The position numbers and the translations under genes are program-made. From JACDAN01 sp963721345 (GTDB lineage: Bacteria > Actinomycetota > Thermoleophilia > Gaiellales > Gaiellaceae), in assembly GCA_963721345.1 (NCBI GenBank), contig CAVRIT010000001.1:2294001-2358000 (forward strand): 64,000 bases of DNA. Direction: 5' to 3'. Below the pieces are notes generated by a model, which was not told the DNA's origin, did no database searches, and was given only the letters and a program-made list of their open reading frames with translations. Shown one piece after another: positions 51,287 to 58,302 of the stretch. How positions within the stretch are numbered: the first letter of the stretch is position 1; the number at the start of each line of letters is the position of its first letter.

Positions 51287-52603
51287 CTAGACGGCGGCGT
51301 GGCCGTGGGCGGCGCCGACCCTCGCCTGAGCGGCGACAGCCTTCTTCAGCACCTCGAGGGCCTCGTCTTTGCGGCCCTCGGCTTCCAACAGGTCGGCCAG
51401 CTTTGCGTACACCTCGAGCACGTAGCGGCTCGGGCTTACCGAAAGCAGCTCCACGGCCCTCTCGTACGTCTCGATCGCGCGCGCTCGGTGACCGAGCTGC
51501 TCGTAGATCTCGGCGATGACCGTGTGGCCGCGCCCGGCGTCAACGGGGCTCGCGTCCTCCAGAGCCGCGGCACTTTCGACCGCGAGATCTGTCGCCTCCT
51601 CAGCTCGCCCGAGTTGTACGAGGGCGCGTGCCCTCTCGAGTTGGAAGAGCGCGCGCTCGACAGTGCTGCCGCCTTGCTCGACCAGGGGCAGACCCCGGTC
51701 GAGGATCACGAGGGCCTCCTCCGCGTTGTTTCGGTCGAGCTCGACGTGCGCGAGGAGCTGGTGTGCGCGCGCTGCATACGCCGTGTGCTCTGTGAGCTCG
51801 AGGAGCTCGAGCGCCTTGCGCGCATAGCGCGCCGCGGTGCCGGACTCTTTCTGCATGGCGTAGAGACGCGAAAGCGACCAATAGATTCGAGCACGGAACA
51901 GAGGGTCACGCGCGTTCTCAGCCTGTTCGACGGTGTCCGTGAGGACGGCTTCCGCCTCGTCGAACTCGCCCCTGTCGATGTAGGCGTTCGCGAGCAGGAC
52001 ACCGAAGCGCACAGCCTCCGGAGAGTTCTTGCGCTGATTGGCGCGTTCCAGGGATTGGCGGAACAGCCGGATGGCGGGCTCCACGTCGTCCAGCATCGCG
52101 TAGGCGCGGCCGAGGGTGTCTGCGAGCGACGGCTGATCGGCTGCGTCGGCTCCGGAGATTGCAAGCGCCTGCTCGAGTTGCTGGATCGCCCGCCTTGGAT
52201 CGTCCCGCTGGAACGCGATCTGGCCAAGGCCCGCGAGTGCACGCGACCGCTCGACATTCGTCGTGGCCGATTCGAGCGACTGCGTGTAGAGCGCCTCGGC
52301 GTTGTCGAGCTCGTTGAACCGCAGCGCGATCTCGGCGTCGAGCAGCGTCCGGTCCTCGCCGAGCGCGTCGCGATCGAGCCCCGTCGCGAGCCAATCCTCG
52401 CTCACCCCGAGACGCCGGCCCATCTCACGCAGCAGCTGCAGCGAGGGAATGCGCTCTCCCGCTTCGATGCGTGAGATGTACGCGGGGGAGCAGCCCTCGA
52501 AGGAAAGCTGGCGCTGGCTGAGATCCGCGCGCTCGCGGGCCTCACGAAGCCTGCGGCCTACTTCGGCAGGATCGTCGACATGTGTTGACTTCCGTCTCGG
52601 CAA
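51287..52603 (-). CDS. XRE-family regulator with C-terminal TPR array (RRNPP-like)
   Basis: 438 residues. An N-terminal HTH_XRE domain at ~12-70 (VGRRLREARERADLSQRQLS, SPAYISRIEAGERIPSLQLL) is followed by about nine TPR-like helical hairpins to the end (ERSRALAGLGQIAFQRDDPR, RAIQQLEQALAISG, YAARAHQLLAHVELDRNNAE, RAIETYERAVELL). DNA-binding plus TPR is the architecture of Rgg/PlcR/NprR-type receptors that bind short secreted peptides in their TPR groove. TTG 52603 follows a GAGGGG site. A 26-residue peptide gene lies divergently 80 bp away, a candidate ligand gene. Confidence 0.88.
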   Translation of the reverse strand: MPRRKSTHVDDPAEVGRRLREARERADLSQRQLSFEGCSPAYISRIEAGERIPSLQLLREMGRRLGVSEDWLATGLDRDALGEDRTLLDAEIALRFNELDNAEALYTQSLESATTNVERSRALAGLGQIAFQRDDPRRAIQQLEQALAISGADAADQPSLADTLGRAYAMLDDVEPAIRLFRQSLERANQRKNSPEAVRFGVLLANAYIDRGEFDEAEAVLTDTVEQAENARDPLFRARIYWSLSRLYAMQKESGTAARYARKALELLELTEHTAYAARAHQLLAHVELDRNNAEEALVILDRGLPLVEQGGSTVERALFQLERARALVQLGRAEEATDLAVESAAALEDASPVDAGRGHTVIAEIYEQLGHRARAIETYERAVELLSVSPSRYVLEVYAKLADLLEAEGRKDEALEVLKKAVAAQARVGAAHGHAAV

Positions 52604-52683
52604 AGACTCTTCCCCTCTTATACTAAGCGCTTCCCGGGCCCGGGACTATCCCGCAACTCAACAGTTGTCGAAGGGAGGTCCCG
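52604..52683. promoter_or_regulatory. divergent promoter/operator between XRE-TPR regulator and peptide gene
   Basis: TATACT at 52619-52624 is a near-perfect plus-strand -10 box; the overlapping bases 52620-52625 read TAGTAT on the minus strand for the regulator. Two inverted repeats lie downstream in the peptide direction: CCCGGG-CCCGGG (52633-52644) and CAACT-CAAC-AGTTG (52654-52667). GGGAGG at 52673-52678 is the Shine-Dalgarno of the peptide gene. The repeats are plausible operators for the regulator. Confidence 0.55.
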
Positions 52684-52764
52684 GTGATCGCTCGTTCAGC
52701 AATCATCGCTGCGGCGCTGGTCGCCCTTGCCGGTTTTCTCGGCCAGGGCCCCGTGTGGCCGTAA
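52684..52764 (+). CDS. 26-residue putative secreted signalling peptide
   Basis: Starts at GTG 52684, five bases after a GGGAGG Shine-Dalgarno. The peptide begins MIARSAIIAAALVALA, a miniature signal sequence with Arg4 and a hydrophobic core ending in an Ala-Leu-Ala peptidase motif. It finishes with ten residues GFLGQGPVWP. The unit has its own TATACT promoter box and a strong terminator, so a transcript of only ~200 nt is expected. Position, size and export-ready design match propeptides of Rgg/SHP-like systems. The coding function is inferred. Confidence 0.6.
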   Translation: MIARSAIIAAALVALAGFLGQGPVWP

Positions 52765-52797
52765 GTTCCGGCTCGGAACGACACGCTTTCAAAGGAA

Positions 52798-52830
52798 AGA
52801 GAACCCCCCGCCGAAAGCGGGGGGTTCTCT
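52798..52830 (+). terminator. strong intrinsic terminator of the peptide gene
   Basis: AGAGAACCCCCCGC (52798-52811) pairs perfectly over 14 bp with GCGGGGGGTTCTCT (52817-52830) around a CGAAA loop, followed by CGTTT. It is the longest clean stem after any gene in the window. Confidence 0.85.
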
Positions 52831-52879
52831 CGTTTCAGCTGCGAGCTGCGCTCGACGCTCGCCGGTGCTCAGGTGTCGG

Positions 52880-53002
52880 TCAGTCCGCCTGAGGGTCGTC
52901 CTCGGCGGTCGTGTCCTCTTCCTCGGGATCGGGAATCGGACTCCCTTCGAGCTCCTCGTTTCGGTCGTCCTCACGGGGGTGCTGCGATACCGTCTCATCC
53001 AT
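52880..53002 (-). CDS. possible 40-residue acidic protein antisense to the thrS start
   Basis: An open frame from ATG 53002 encodes a highly acidic peptide (MDETVSQHPREDDRNEELEG, later DPEEEDTTAEDDP). Its ATG is interleaved with the thrS ATG on the other strand, and no TANNNT box or clear Shine-Dalgarno precedes it. The composition looks protein-like but third-position GC is below that of neighbours. It may be a chance frame; the 52831-52987 stretch otherwise shows nothing. Confidence 0.25.
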   Translation of the reverse strand: MDETVSQHPREDDRNEELEGSPIPDPEEEDTTAEDDPQAD

Positions 53003-54884
53003 GCGCGTCGTTCTTCCCGATTCGTCCGAACTCGAACTCCCCGACGGCGCGTCGGGCCTCGATGCGGCTGCCGCAATCGGTCCGAAACTGGCCAAGGAAG
53101 CCGTTCTCGTCCGCTCGAACGGGCGCGTTCAGGATCTGCGCCTGCCGCTCGAGGACGGCCAGCAGATCCAGATCCTGACGACGCGCGACAGCGAGGACGC
53201 CGACGCGCTGTACGTCCTGCGCCATTCCACGGCGCACCTTTTGGCCGAGGCCGTCCGCCGGCTCTACCCCGGCGTCAAGATCGCGATCGGACCGCCGATC
53301 GAGCACGGCTTCTACTACGACTTCGAGTTCCCGGAGCCGATCGGTGAGGACGCGCTCGAGCGGATCGAGGAGGAGATTCGCCGCGAGCTGAAGGAAGGTC
53401 GCGCGTGGGAGCGCGAGGAGATCTCGCGCGACGAGGCGAAACGGCGCTTCGAGGATGAAGGCGAGCGCTACAAGGTCGAGCTCGTCGACACGGCGGAGGG
53501 CGACATCTCCCTCTACACCCAGGGCGACTTCACCGACCTCTGCCGCGGCCCGCACCTCCAGGATTCGCGTCCGATCAAGGCGATCAAGCTCACCGGCCTC
53601 GCGGGTGCCTACTGGCGGGGCGACGAGAAGAACACGCAGCTGACCCGGATCTACGGCACGGCGTTCTACGACCAGGCCGACCTCGAGGCGTACCTCGAAC
53701 GGCTCGAGGAGGCGCAGCGCAGGGATCACCGCCGCCTCGGGCCGCAGCTCGACCTCGTCCACCTGTCCGACCACGCGCCGGGCATGCCGTTCTGGCGCCC
53801 GAAGGGGATGGTGGTCTGGAACACGCTGGAGGATCTCCGCCGCTCTGAGAACACCAAGCGCGGCTACTCCGAAGTGAAGACGCCGCTCCTCTACGACGTC
53901 GAGACCTGGGTCACCTCGGGCCACTGGGAGAAGTTCCGCGACAACATGTTCCTCGTCCCCTACGGCGAGGACCGGACGCTAGGGCTCAAGCCGATGAACT
54001 GCCCCGGGCACATGCTGCTCTTCGGCAGCGACCTCCGCAGCTACCGGGATCTGCCGCTTCGCTACGCCGAGTCGTCGACGCTGCACCGCAACGAGCGGGC
54101 GGGAACTCTGCACGGGCTCCTCCGCGTCCAGCACATCACGCAAGACGACGCGCACATCTTCTGCACCCCCGAGCAGATCGAAGAGGAGATCTTCGCCTGT
54201 CTCGACTACGCGGCCTACCTCTACGACCTCTTCGGGATGGCGGCCCGCTTCGAGCTCTCGACCCGGCCGGACGACAAGCTGGGCACCGACGAGGAGTGGG
54301 ACTTCACCGAGGGCGCGCTGCGCGCCGCGCTCGAGCGCCGGGGGATCGACTACGTCGTCAACGAAGCGGACGGCGCCTTCTACGGGCCGAAGATCGACCT
54401 GCACATGGACGACGTCCTCGGCCGCTCCTGGCAGATGGGGACGATTCAGCTCGATTCCCAGATGCCTGCCCGTTTCGAGCTCACGTACATGGGCGCCGAC
54501 AACGTCGAGCACACCCCGTATGTGATCCACCGCGCCCTGCTCGGATCGCTGGAGCGCTTCATCGGGATCCTGATCGAGCACTACGCCGGCGCGTTCCCGG
54601 TCTGGCTGGCGCCCGTGCAGGTTCGGATTATCCCGGTGGGCGAGGGCCACCGAGCGGCCGCGCAAGAGCTGGCGGCGAAGCTCGAGGGCTTCCGCGTCGA
54701 GGTTGACGACTCCGACGAGACGGTCGGCAAGCGGATCCGCAACGCCGAGCTCGAGAAGATCCCGTACGTGATCGTCTACGGCGATCGGGAGTCGGAGGAC
54801 ACCCTCGCTGTACGCGAGCGCGGCGGCGAGCAGTCGACCCTGAGCCTCGAGGGATTGCGCCAGGAATTGGTTGCTAAGGTGTGA
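53001..54884 (+). CDS. thrS: ThrS, threonine-tRNA ligase
   Basis: 627 residues, class II synthetase charging tRNA-Thr. It has an N-terminal TGS domain (VVLPDSSELELPDGASGLDA) and an editing domain with RHSTAHLLAEAVRRLYPGVK (zinc HxxxH). The catalytic core has GMPFWRPKGMVVWN, MNCPGHMLLF and RYAESSTLHRNERAGTLHGL, and the anticodon domain has VQVRIIPVGEGH. ATG 53001 lies 7 nt after TACCGT (52988-52993), so the transcript is probably leaderless, without the long regulatory leaders seen in other phyla. Confidence 0.97.
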   Translation: MRVVLPDSSELELPDGASGLDAAAAIGPKLAKEAVLVRSNGRVQDLRLPLEDGQQIQILTTRDSEDADALYVLRHSTAHLLAEAVRRLYPGVKIAIGPPIEHGFYYDFEFPEPIGEDALERIEEEIRRELKEGRAWEREEISRDEAKRRFEDEGERYKVELVDTAEGDISLYTQGDFTDLCRGPHLQDSRPIKAIKLTGLAGAYWRGDEKNTQLTRIYGTAFYDQADLEAYLERLEEAQRRDHRRLGPQLDLVHLSDHAPGMPFWRPKGMVVWNTLEDLRRSENTKRGYSEVKTPLLYDVETWVTSGHWEKFRDNMFLVPYGEDRTLGLKPMNCPGHMLLFGSDLRSYRDLPLRYAESSTLHRNERAGTLHGLLRVQHITQDDAHIFCTPEQIEEEIFACLDYAAYLYDLFGMAARFELSTRPDDKLGTDEEWDFTEGALRAALERRGIDYVVNEADGAFYGPKIDLHMDDVLGRSWQMGTIQLDSQMPARFELTYMGADNVEHTPYVIHRALLGSLERFIGILIEHYAGAFPVWLAPVQVRIIPVGEGHRAAAQELAAKLEGFRVEVDDSDETVGKRIRNAELEKIPYVIVYGDRESEDTLAVRERGGEQSTLSLEGLRQELVAKV

Positions 54885-54963
54885 GCCTGCAAGCAGGGGC
54901 GCACCCGTTCCTCACCTCCAGGGCCATCGGCCCCGAGGGGGTTCAAGCGAGCCGAGGACACAG

Positions 54964-55035
54964 ATGACGCCGCTCGATGCAGCGGTTTTGTTGTTTAACA
55001 AGGAGGACTGGAAGAGCTTGGTGACAACTCTTTGA
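54964..55035 (+). CDS. 23-residue leader peptide coupled to infC
   Basis: ATG 54964, with GAGG about 10 nt upstream, opens a frame starting MTPLDAAVLLFNKEDW and ending SLVTTL. Its TGA overlaps the TTG start of infC (TTTGA). It runs across the hairpin and U-run at 54969-54996. A translated leader over a terminator-like stem and fused to the next start is the classical layout for attenuation or translational coupling. Expression is not proven. Confidence 0.5.
   Translation: MTPLDAAVLLFNKEDWKSLVTTL
54969..54996 (+). promoter_or_regulatory. terminator-like attenuator hairpin in the infC leader
   Basis: CCGCT (54970-54974) pairs with AGCGG (54981-54985), extended by a G-T pair, followed by the U-rich run TTTTGTTGTTT. 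It lies 36 bp before infC, inside the leader-peptide frame. Leaders of infC-rpmI-rplT operons are known sites of L20-mediated attenuation in other bacteria; whether L20 acts here is inference. No L20-binding motif was confirmed. Confidence 0.5.
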
Positions 55036-55724
55036 GGCCGCGGCGGTTCTTCCGCCCCGACCAGCCGGCGCCCGAGCCTCAGACCCGGATTAACGAGCGC
55101 ATTCGCGTTCCCGAGGTCCGGCTCATCGACGACGACGGCGCGCAGGTCGGGATCAAGCCGACGGCAGAGGCGCTGGAGTACGCCTACGGGAAGAACCTCG
55201 ACCTGGTCGAGGTGGCGCCTCAGGCGAGGCCGCCCGTGGTGCGGGTCATGGACTACGGGAAGTACCGGTACCAGGAAGAGCAGAAGGCAAAGCTCGCCCG
55301 GAAGCACCAGTCCCAGGTCCACGTCAAGGAGATCAAGCTCAGGCCCAAGATTGCAACCCAGGATTACGAGACCAAGAAGGGCCATGTCGTGCGGTTCCTC
55401 AACCAGCGCGCCAAGGTCAAGGTCACGATCATGTTCCGCGGGCGGGAGACCACCCATCCGGAGCGCGGACGGGATCTCTTGATGCGGCTGGCGGAGGACG
55501 TGAAGGAGCTCGGTGTCGTCGAATCGCCACCGCTCCTGGACGGACGGAACATGGTCATGATGCTCGGCCCGACGAAGAACGCAGGAGTGACGAAAGATGC
55601 CAAAGCAGAAGACGTCGAGCGCGGCGAAGAAGCGCTTCAAGGTGACGGGGACGGGGAAGCTCCTCCGCCGGAGAGCGAGGAAGGCCCACCTACTCGAGAA
55701 GAAGTCCGCGAAGCGCAAGCGTAG
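55032..55724 (+). CDS. infC: InfC, translation initiation factor IF-3 (with overprinted C-terminal extension)
   Basis: 230 residues. IF-3 monitors the initiator tRNA on the 30S subunit. It has INERIRVPEVRLIDDDGAQV, VMDYGKYRYQEEQKAK, KLRPKIATQDYETKKGHVVR and RGRETTHPERGRDLLMRLAE, and MVMMLGPTKN where IF-3 normally ends. The frame then continues ~45 acidic residues (GEEALQGDGDGEAPPPESEE) on the same DNA as the first 43 codons of rpmI. Either this is a true overlap or a one-base error hides the TGA near 55588. TTG 55032 is coupled to the leader peptide. Confidence 0.92.
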   Translation: MRPRRFFRPDQPAPEPQTRINERIRVPEVRLIDDDGAQVGIKPTAEALEYAYGKNLDLVEVAPQARPPVVRVMDYGKYRYQEEQKAKLARKHQSQVHVKEIKLRPKIATQDYETKKGHVVRFLNQRAKVKVTIMFRGRETTHPERGRDLLMRLAEDVKELGVVESPPLLDGRNMVMMLGPTKNAGVTKDAKAEDVERGEEALQGDGDGEAPPPESEEGPPTREEVREAQA

Positions 55725-55806
55725 GTTCCGCCAGCAGGACCCGGTCTCGGGCTCGGACGCACGCGAGGTGCGCCGGATGCTCGGGCTGAAGAAGGGGCGT
55801 GACTGA
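55597..55806 (+). CDS. rpmI: 50S ribosomal protein L35
   Basis: 69 residues with the L35 signature MPKQKTSSAAKKRFKVTGTG, HLLEKKSAKRKRR and a final KKGRD. It is very basic. ATG 55597 is preceded by GGAG (55583-55586). Its first 128 bp lie inside the infC frame, in a different phase. Its stop overlaps the ATG of rplT (TGATG). Order infC-rpmI-rplT is the standard operon. Confidence 0.97.
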   Translation: MPKQKTSSAAKKRFKVTGTGKLLRRRARKAHLLEKKSAKRKRRFRQQDPVSGSDAREVRRMLGLKKGRD

Positions 55807-56165
55807 TGCCGCGCGTGAAGCGATCCGTCCACGGGAGGAAGAAGCGCGCGAAGGTCCTCGAAGCGGCGAAGGGCTACGTCGGGCGCAGGAGCTCGACCTA
55901 TCGAGGCGCAAAGGAGCAGGTCGAGCACTCGCTCGTGTACGCCTACCGCGACCGGAAGGCGAAGAAGCGCAACTTCCGGCGCCTCTGGATCATCCGGATC
56001 AACGCTGCCGCCCGCGCGGAAGGTCTCTCGTACAACCAATTCGTCTCCGGCTGCCGCAAGGCTGGGATCGAGCTCGACCGGAAGGTGCTCGCGGACCTGG
56101 CCGTGAACGATCCCGCCGCGTTCGGCAAGATCGCCGAGCAGGCGAAGGCCGCGCTCGCGAGCTGA
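55806..56165 (+). CDS. rplT: 50S ribosomal protein L20
   Basis: 119 residues. It has PRVKRSVHGRKKRAKVLEAA, GYVGRRSSTYRGAKEQVEHS, AYRDRKAKKRNFRRLWIIRI and NAAARAEGLSYNQFVSG, typical L20, which binds 23S rRNA early in assembly and in some bacteria represses its own operon. ATG 55806 overlaps the rpmI stop. The stop at 56165 is overlapped by the CTG from which the DUF2332 protein appears to start. Confidence 0.98.
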   Translation: MPRVKRSVHGRKKRAKVLEAAKGYVGRRSSTYRGAKEQVEHSLVYAYRDRKAKKRNFRRLWIIRINAAARAEGLSYNQFVSGCRKAGIELDRKVLADLAVNDPAAFGKIAEQAKAALAS

Positions 56166-57136
56166 GCGCCAACGCGCTCGAGCAGGCTTTCCTCCACCAG
56201 GCGGAGCAGTGCGAGCGGGCGGGCTCGCCGCTGTACGCCGACGTCTGCCGCCGGCTCGCGGGCGAGCCGGAAGTGCGGGCGGTGCTGGATGACGCTCGGT
56301 GGGACCGGCCGCTCCAGCTCCTCGGCGGGCTCCACTACCTCGCGCTCAGCGAGGGCGTCGATCCATGGCGCGACCCGGCGTCCGTCGTGGAGCAGCGTCG
56401 CGACTGGTTGCGGCGGTTCGTCGCCACGCAGGGCGTCCAGACGAACGAGGTCCAGCGGAGCTGGCTGCTCCTCCCGTGCTTCCTCGAGGTCGCCCGCCGG
56501 ACCGGTGTCGAGACGCTCGATCTGATCGAGCTCGGGCCCAGCGCGGGACTGAACCTCGTCTGGGACCGCTACCGCTACGAGTACGCGAACGGGACCTGGG
56601 GCGACGAGGACGCTCCGCTCGAGCTGCGAGGGGAGGAGCGGCGCCCCGTGCCCGAGCGTCTCTTGCGGCTCCGGCCCAGAGTTCGCCGCCGCCACGGGAT
56701 CGATCTCGCGCCGCTCGACGTCACGCGTCCAGGCGACACGATGCTGCTCAAGTCGTTCGTCTGGGCCGACCAGACGGACCGGCTCGAGCGGCTCGACCGC
56801 GCGGTGGAGACGCTTCGACGCGAGCCGCCTGAGCTCGAGCGCGGTGACGTCGTCGAGCGTCTGCCCGGGCTGCTCGCCGAGCGCCTGCCCGGCGCGCTGA
56901 CGATCGTCTTCCAGACCGCCGTCCGCGGGTACGTCAGCCAGGACGGCTGGAAGCAGCTGCTCACCGCGCTGGACGAGGCGGGCCGCCTGTTCCCGTTGGC
57001 CTTCGTCTCCGTCAGCCGGCCGGCTGCGGGCGAGGACCGGTACTGGGGCCTCTGGCTCCGCCTGTGGCCCGGCGGCGAGAAGCGCCTCCTCGCGCACGCG
57101 GGCTTCCACGGACAATGGCTCGAGTGGCTGGCGTGA
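56162..57136 (+). CDS. DUF2332 family protein, apparent CTG start
   Basis: About 324 residues. DUF2332 features: LHQAEQCERAGSPLYADVCR, LLGGLHYLALSEG, VQTNEVQRSWLLLPCFLEVA, DLIELGPSAGLNLVWDRYRY, VVFQTA-like IVFQTAVRGYVSQDG and WGLWLRLWPGGEKRLLAHAG. Function is unknown; the GPSAGLN segment resembles a methyltransferase glycine loop. Homology begins at about 56165, but no ATG, GTG or TTG is in frame nearby. CTG 56162 overlaps the rplT stop (CTGA) in the way GTGA and TTGA do elsewhere, so CTG is the likely start. Confidence 0.85.
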   Translation: MSANALEQAFLHQAEQCERAGSPLYADVCRRLAGEPEVRAVLDDARWDRPLQLLGGLHYLALSEGVDPWRDPASVVEQRRDWLRRFVATQGVQTNEVQRSWLLLPCFLEVARRTGVETLDLIELGPSAGLNLVWDRYRYEYANGTWGDEDAPLELRGEERRPVPERLLRLRPRVRRRHGIDLAPLDVTRPGDTMLLKSFVWADQTDRLERLDRAVETLRREPPELERGDVVERLPGLLAERLPGALTIVFQTAVRGYVSQDGWKQLLTALDEAGRLFPLAFVSVSRPAAGEDRYWGLWLRLWPGGEKRLLAHAGFHGQWLEWLA

Positions 57137-57140
57137 TCGC

Positions 57141-57869
57141 GTGATCACCTCCGCAGCCAATCCCCGTCTGAAGCTCGTGCGCCGCCTCTCGTCTCGCCGT
57201 CAGCGTGAGCGGCTCGGGCTCTTCGTTTGTGAGGGCGAGGACCTCGTGGAGGCGGCGCTCGCTGCCGGCATCTCGCCCGTCGAGGCGCTCGTCGACGCGG
57301 ACCGCCCGCCGTCGATCGATGGGCTCGCCGGAGCGGAGCCGGTCGACCCTCGTCTACTCGCCGATGTGTCTTCACTTGCTCATCCCCCTCGCGTCGTCGC
57401 CGTCTTTCGCCGAGCCGACCTTCCGCGGCTCGATCCAGCCAAGCCCCCTTCTGTCGGTGTCGCTTTGTGGCACGTTGCCGATCCGGGCAACGTCGGAACG
57501 ATACTCCGGGCGTCGGACGGACTCGGGAGGGGCTTCGTGGCGCTCTCGACGGGCTGCGGCGACCCGACCGGGCCGAAGGCGCTCCGCGCGTCGGCTGGAG
57601 CGATCTTCCGCGTCCCGCTCGGGTCCTTCGACGACGCGCCGAGGCCCAGGATCGCGCTCCTGGCTCGCGGCGGGGAGCCCCTGCCGGAGCTCGAGCTTCC
57701 GGAGCCGGTGACGTTCGTCCTCGGTGCGGAGCGCGAGGGGCTGCCCGATGACGTCGTGGCCGACTGCGAGCTTCGGGCGACGATTCCGCTCGAGCCGGGC
57801 GCCGAGTCGCTGAACGTCGCGGTCAGCGCCGCAATCGCGCTCTACGAGCGGCGCCGACGGGCTCCCTAG
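57141..57869 (+). CDS. TrmH/SpoU-family RNA 2'-O-methyltransferase
   Basis: 242 residues. An N-terminal substrate-binding domain (ITSAANPRLKLVRRLSSRRQ, RLGLFVCEGEDLVEAAL) is followed by the SPOUT trefoil domain with WHVADPGNVGTILRASDGLG (motif 1), VTFVLGAEREGLPDDVVADC (motif 2) and IPLEPGAESLNVAVSAAIAL (motif 3). It likely methylates 23S rRNA or tRNA. GTG 57141 lies just after the DUF2332 stop. In many bacteria this gene follows rplT and precedes pheS, as here. Confidence 0.93.
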   Translation: MITSAANPRLKLVRRLSSRRQRERLGLFVCEGEDLVEAALAAGISPVEALVDADRPPSIDGLAGAEPVDPRLLADVSSLAHPPRVVAVFRRADLPRLDPAKPPSVGVALWHVADPGNVGTILRASDGLGRGFVALSTGCGDPTGPKALRASAGAIFRVPLGSFDDAPRPRIALLARGGEPLPELELPEPVTFVLGAEREGLPDDVVADCELRATIPLEPGAESLNVAVSAAIALYERRRRAP

Positions 57870-57882
57870 GTAGAGTCGAGGC

Positions 57883-58302
57883 ATGGCACGCGTCGCCGGC
57901 CTCTGGACATCGCCCGCGAAGAACAGCGGCCGGATGGACGCGCGCGACCGCGTCCGGGCGATCGAGGGTCACGGCCTCGACGGCTGTGCCCACGCCCGCG
58001 CCGGGACGAAGCGGCAGGTGCTCTTCGCCTCGGCACAGCACCTCGACGACCTCGGCGTGGCGTACGGGCGGATCCGCGAGAACTTCACGATCGAGGGCGA
58101 AGACGTCCACGACTGGCCTGTCGGGCAGCGCGTCCGCATCGGCGGAGCGGAGTTCGAGATCACGATGGTCTGCGACCCGTGCTCCAGGATGGACGAGCTC
58201 CGGCCCGGCCTGCAAGCGGAGCTCGACGGCCGGCGCGGGATGCTGGCCCGGGTCGTCGCAAGCGGCGAGGTCGCCGCAGGCGACGACGTCGAACTCCTCT
58301 AG
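57883..58302 (+). CDS. MOSC domain protein
   Basis: 139 residues, a single MOSC domain as in molybdenum-cofactor sulfurase C-termini: RVAGLWTSPAKNSGRMDARD, GHGLDGCAHARAGTKRQVLF, RENFTIEGEDVHDWPVGQRV and the conserved cysteine region EITMVCDPCSRMDELRPGLQ. It probably binds or transfers sulfur or a metal-sulfur moiety; the substrate is unknown. ATG 57883 lies 6 nt after TAGAGT (57871-57876). It overlaps the convergent Lrp gene by 4 bp. Confidence 0.9.
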   Translation: MARVAGLWTSPAKNSGRMDARDRVRAIEGHGLDGCAHARAGTKRQVLFASAQHLDDLGVAYGRIRENFTIEGEDVHDWPVGQRVRIGGAEFEITMVCDPCSRMDELRPGLQAELDGRRGMLARVVASGEVAAGDDVELL

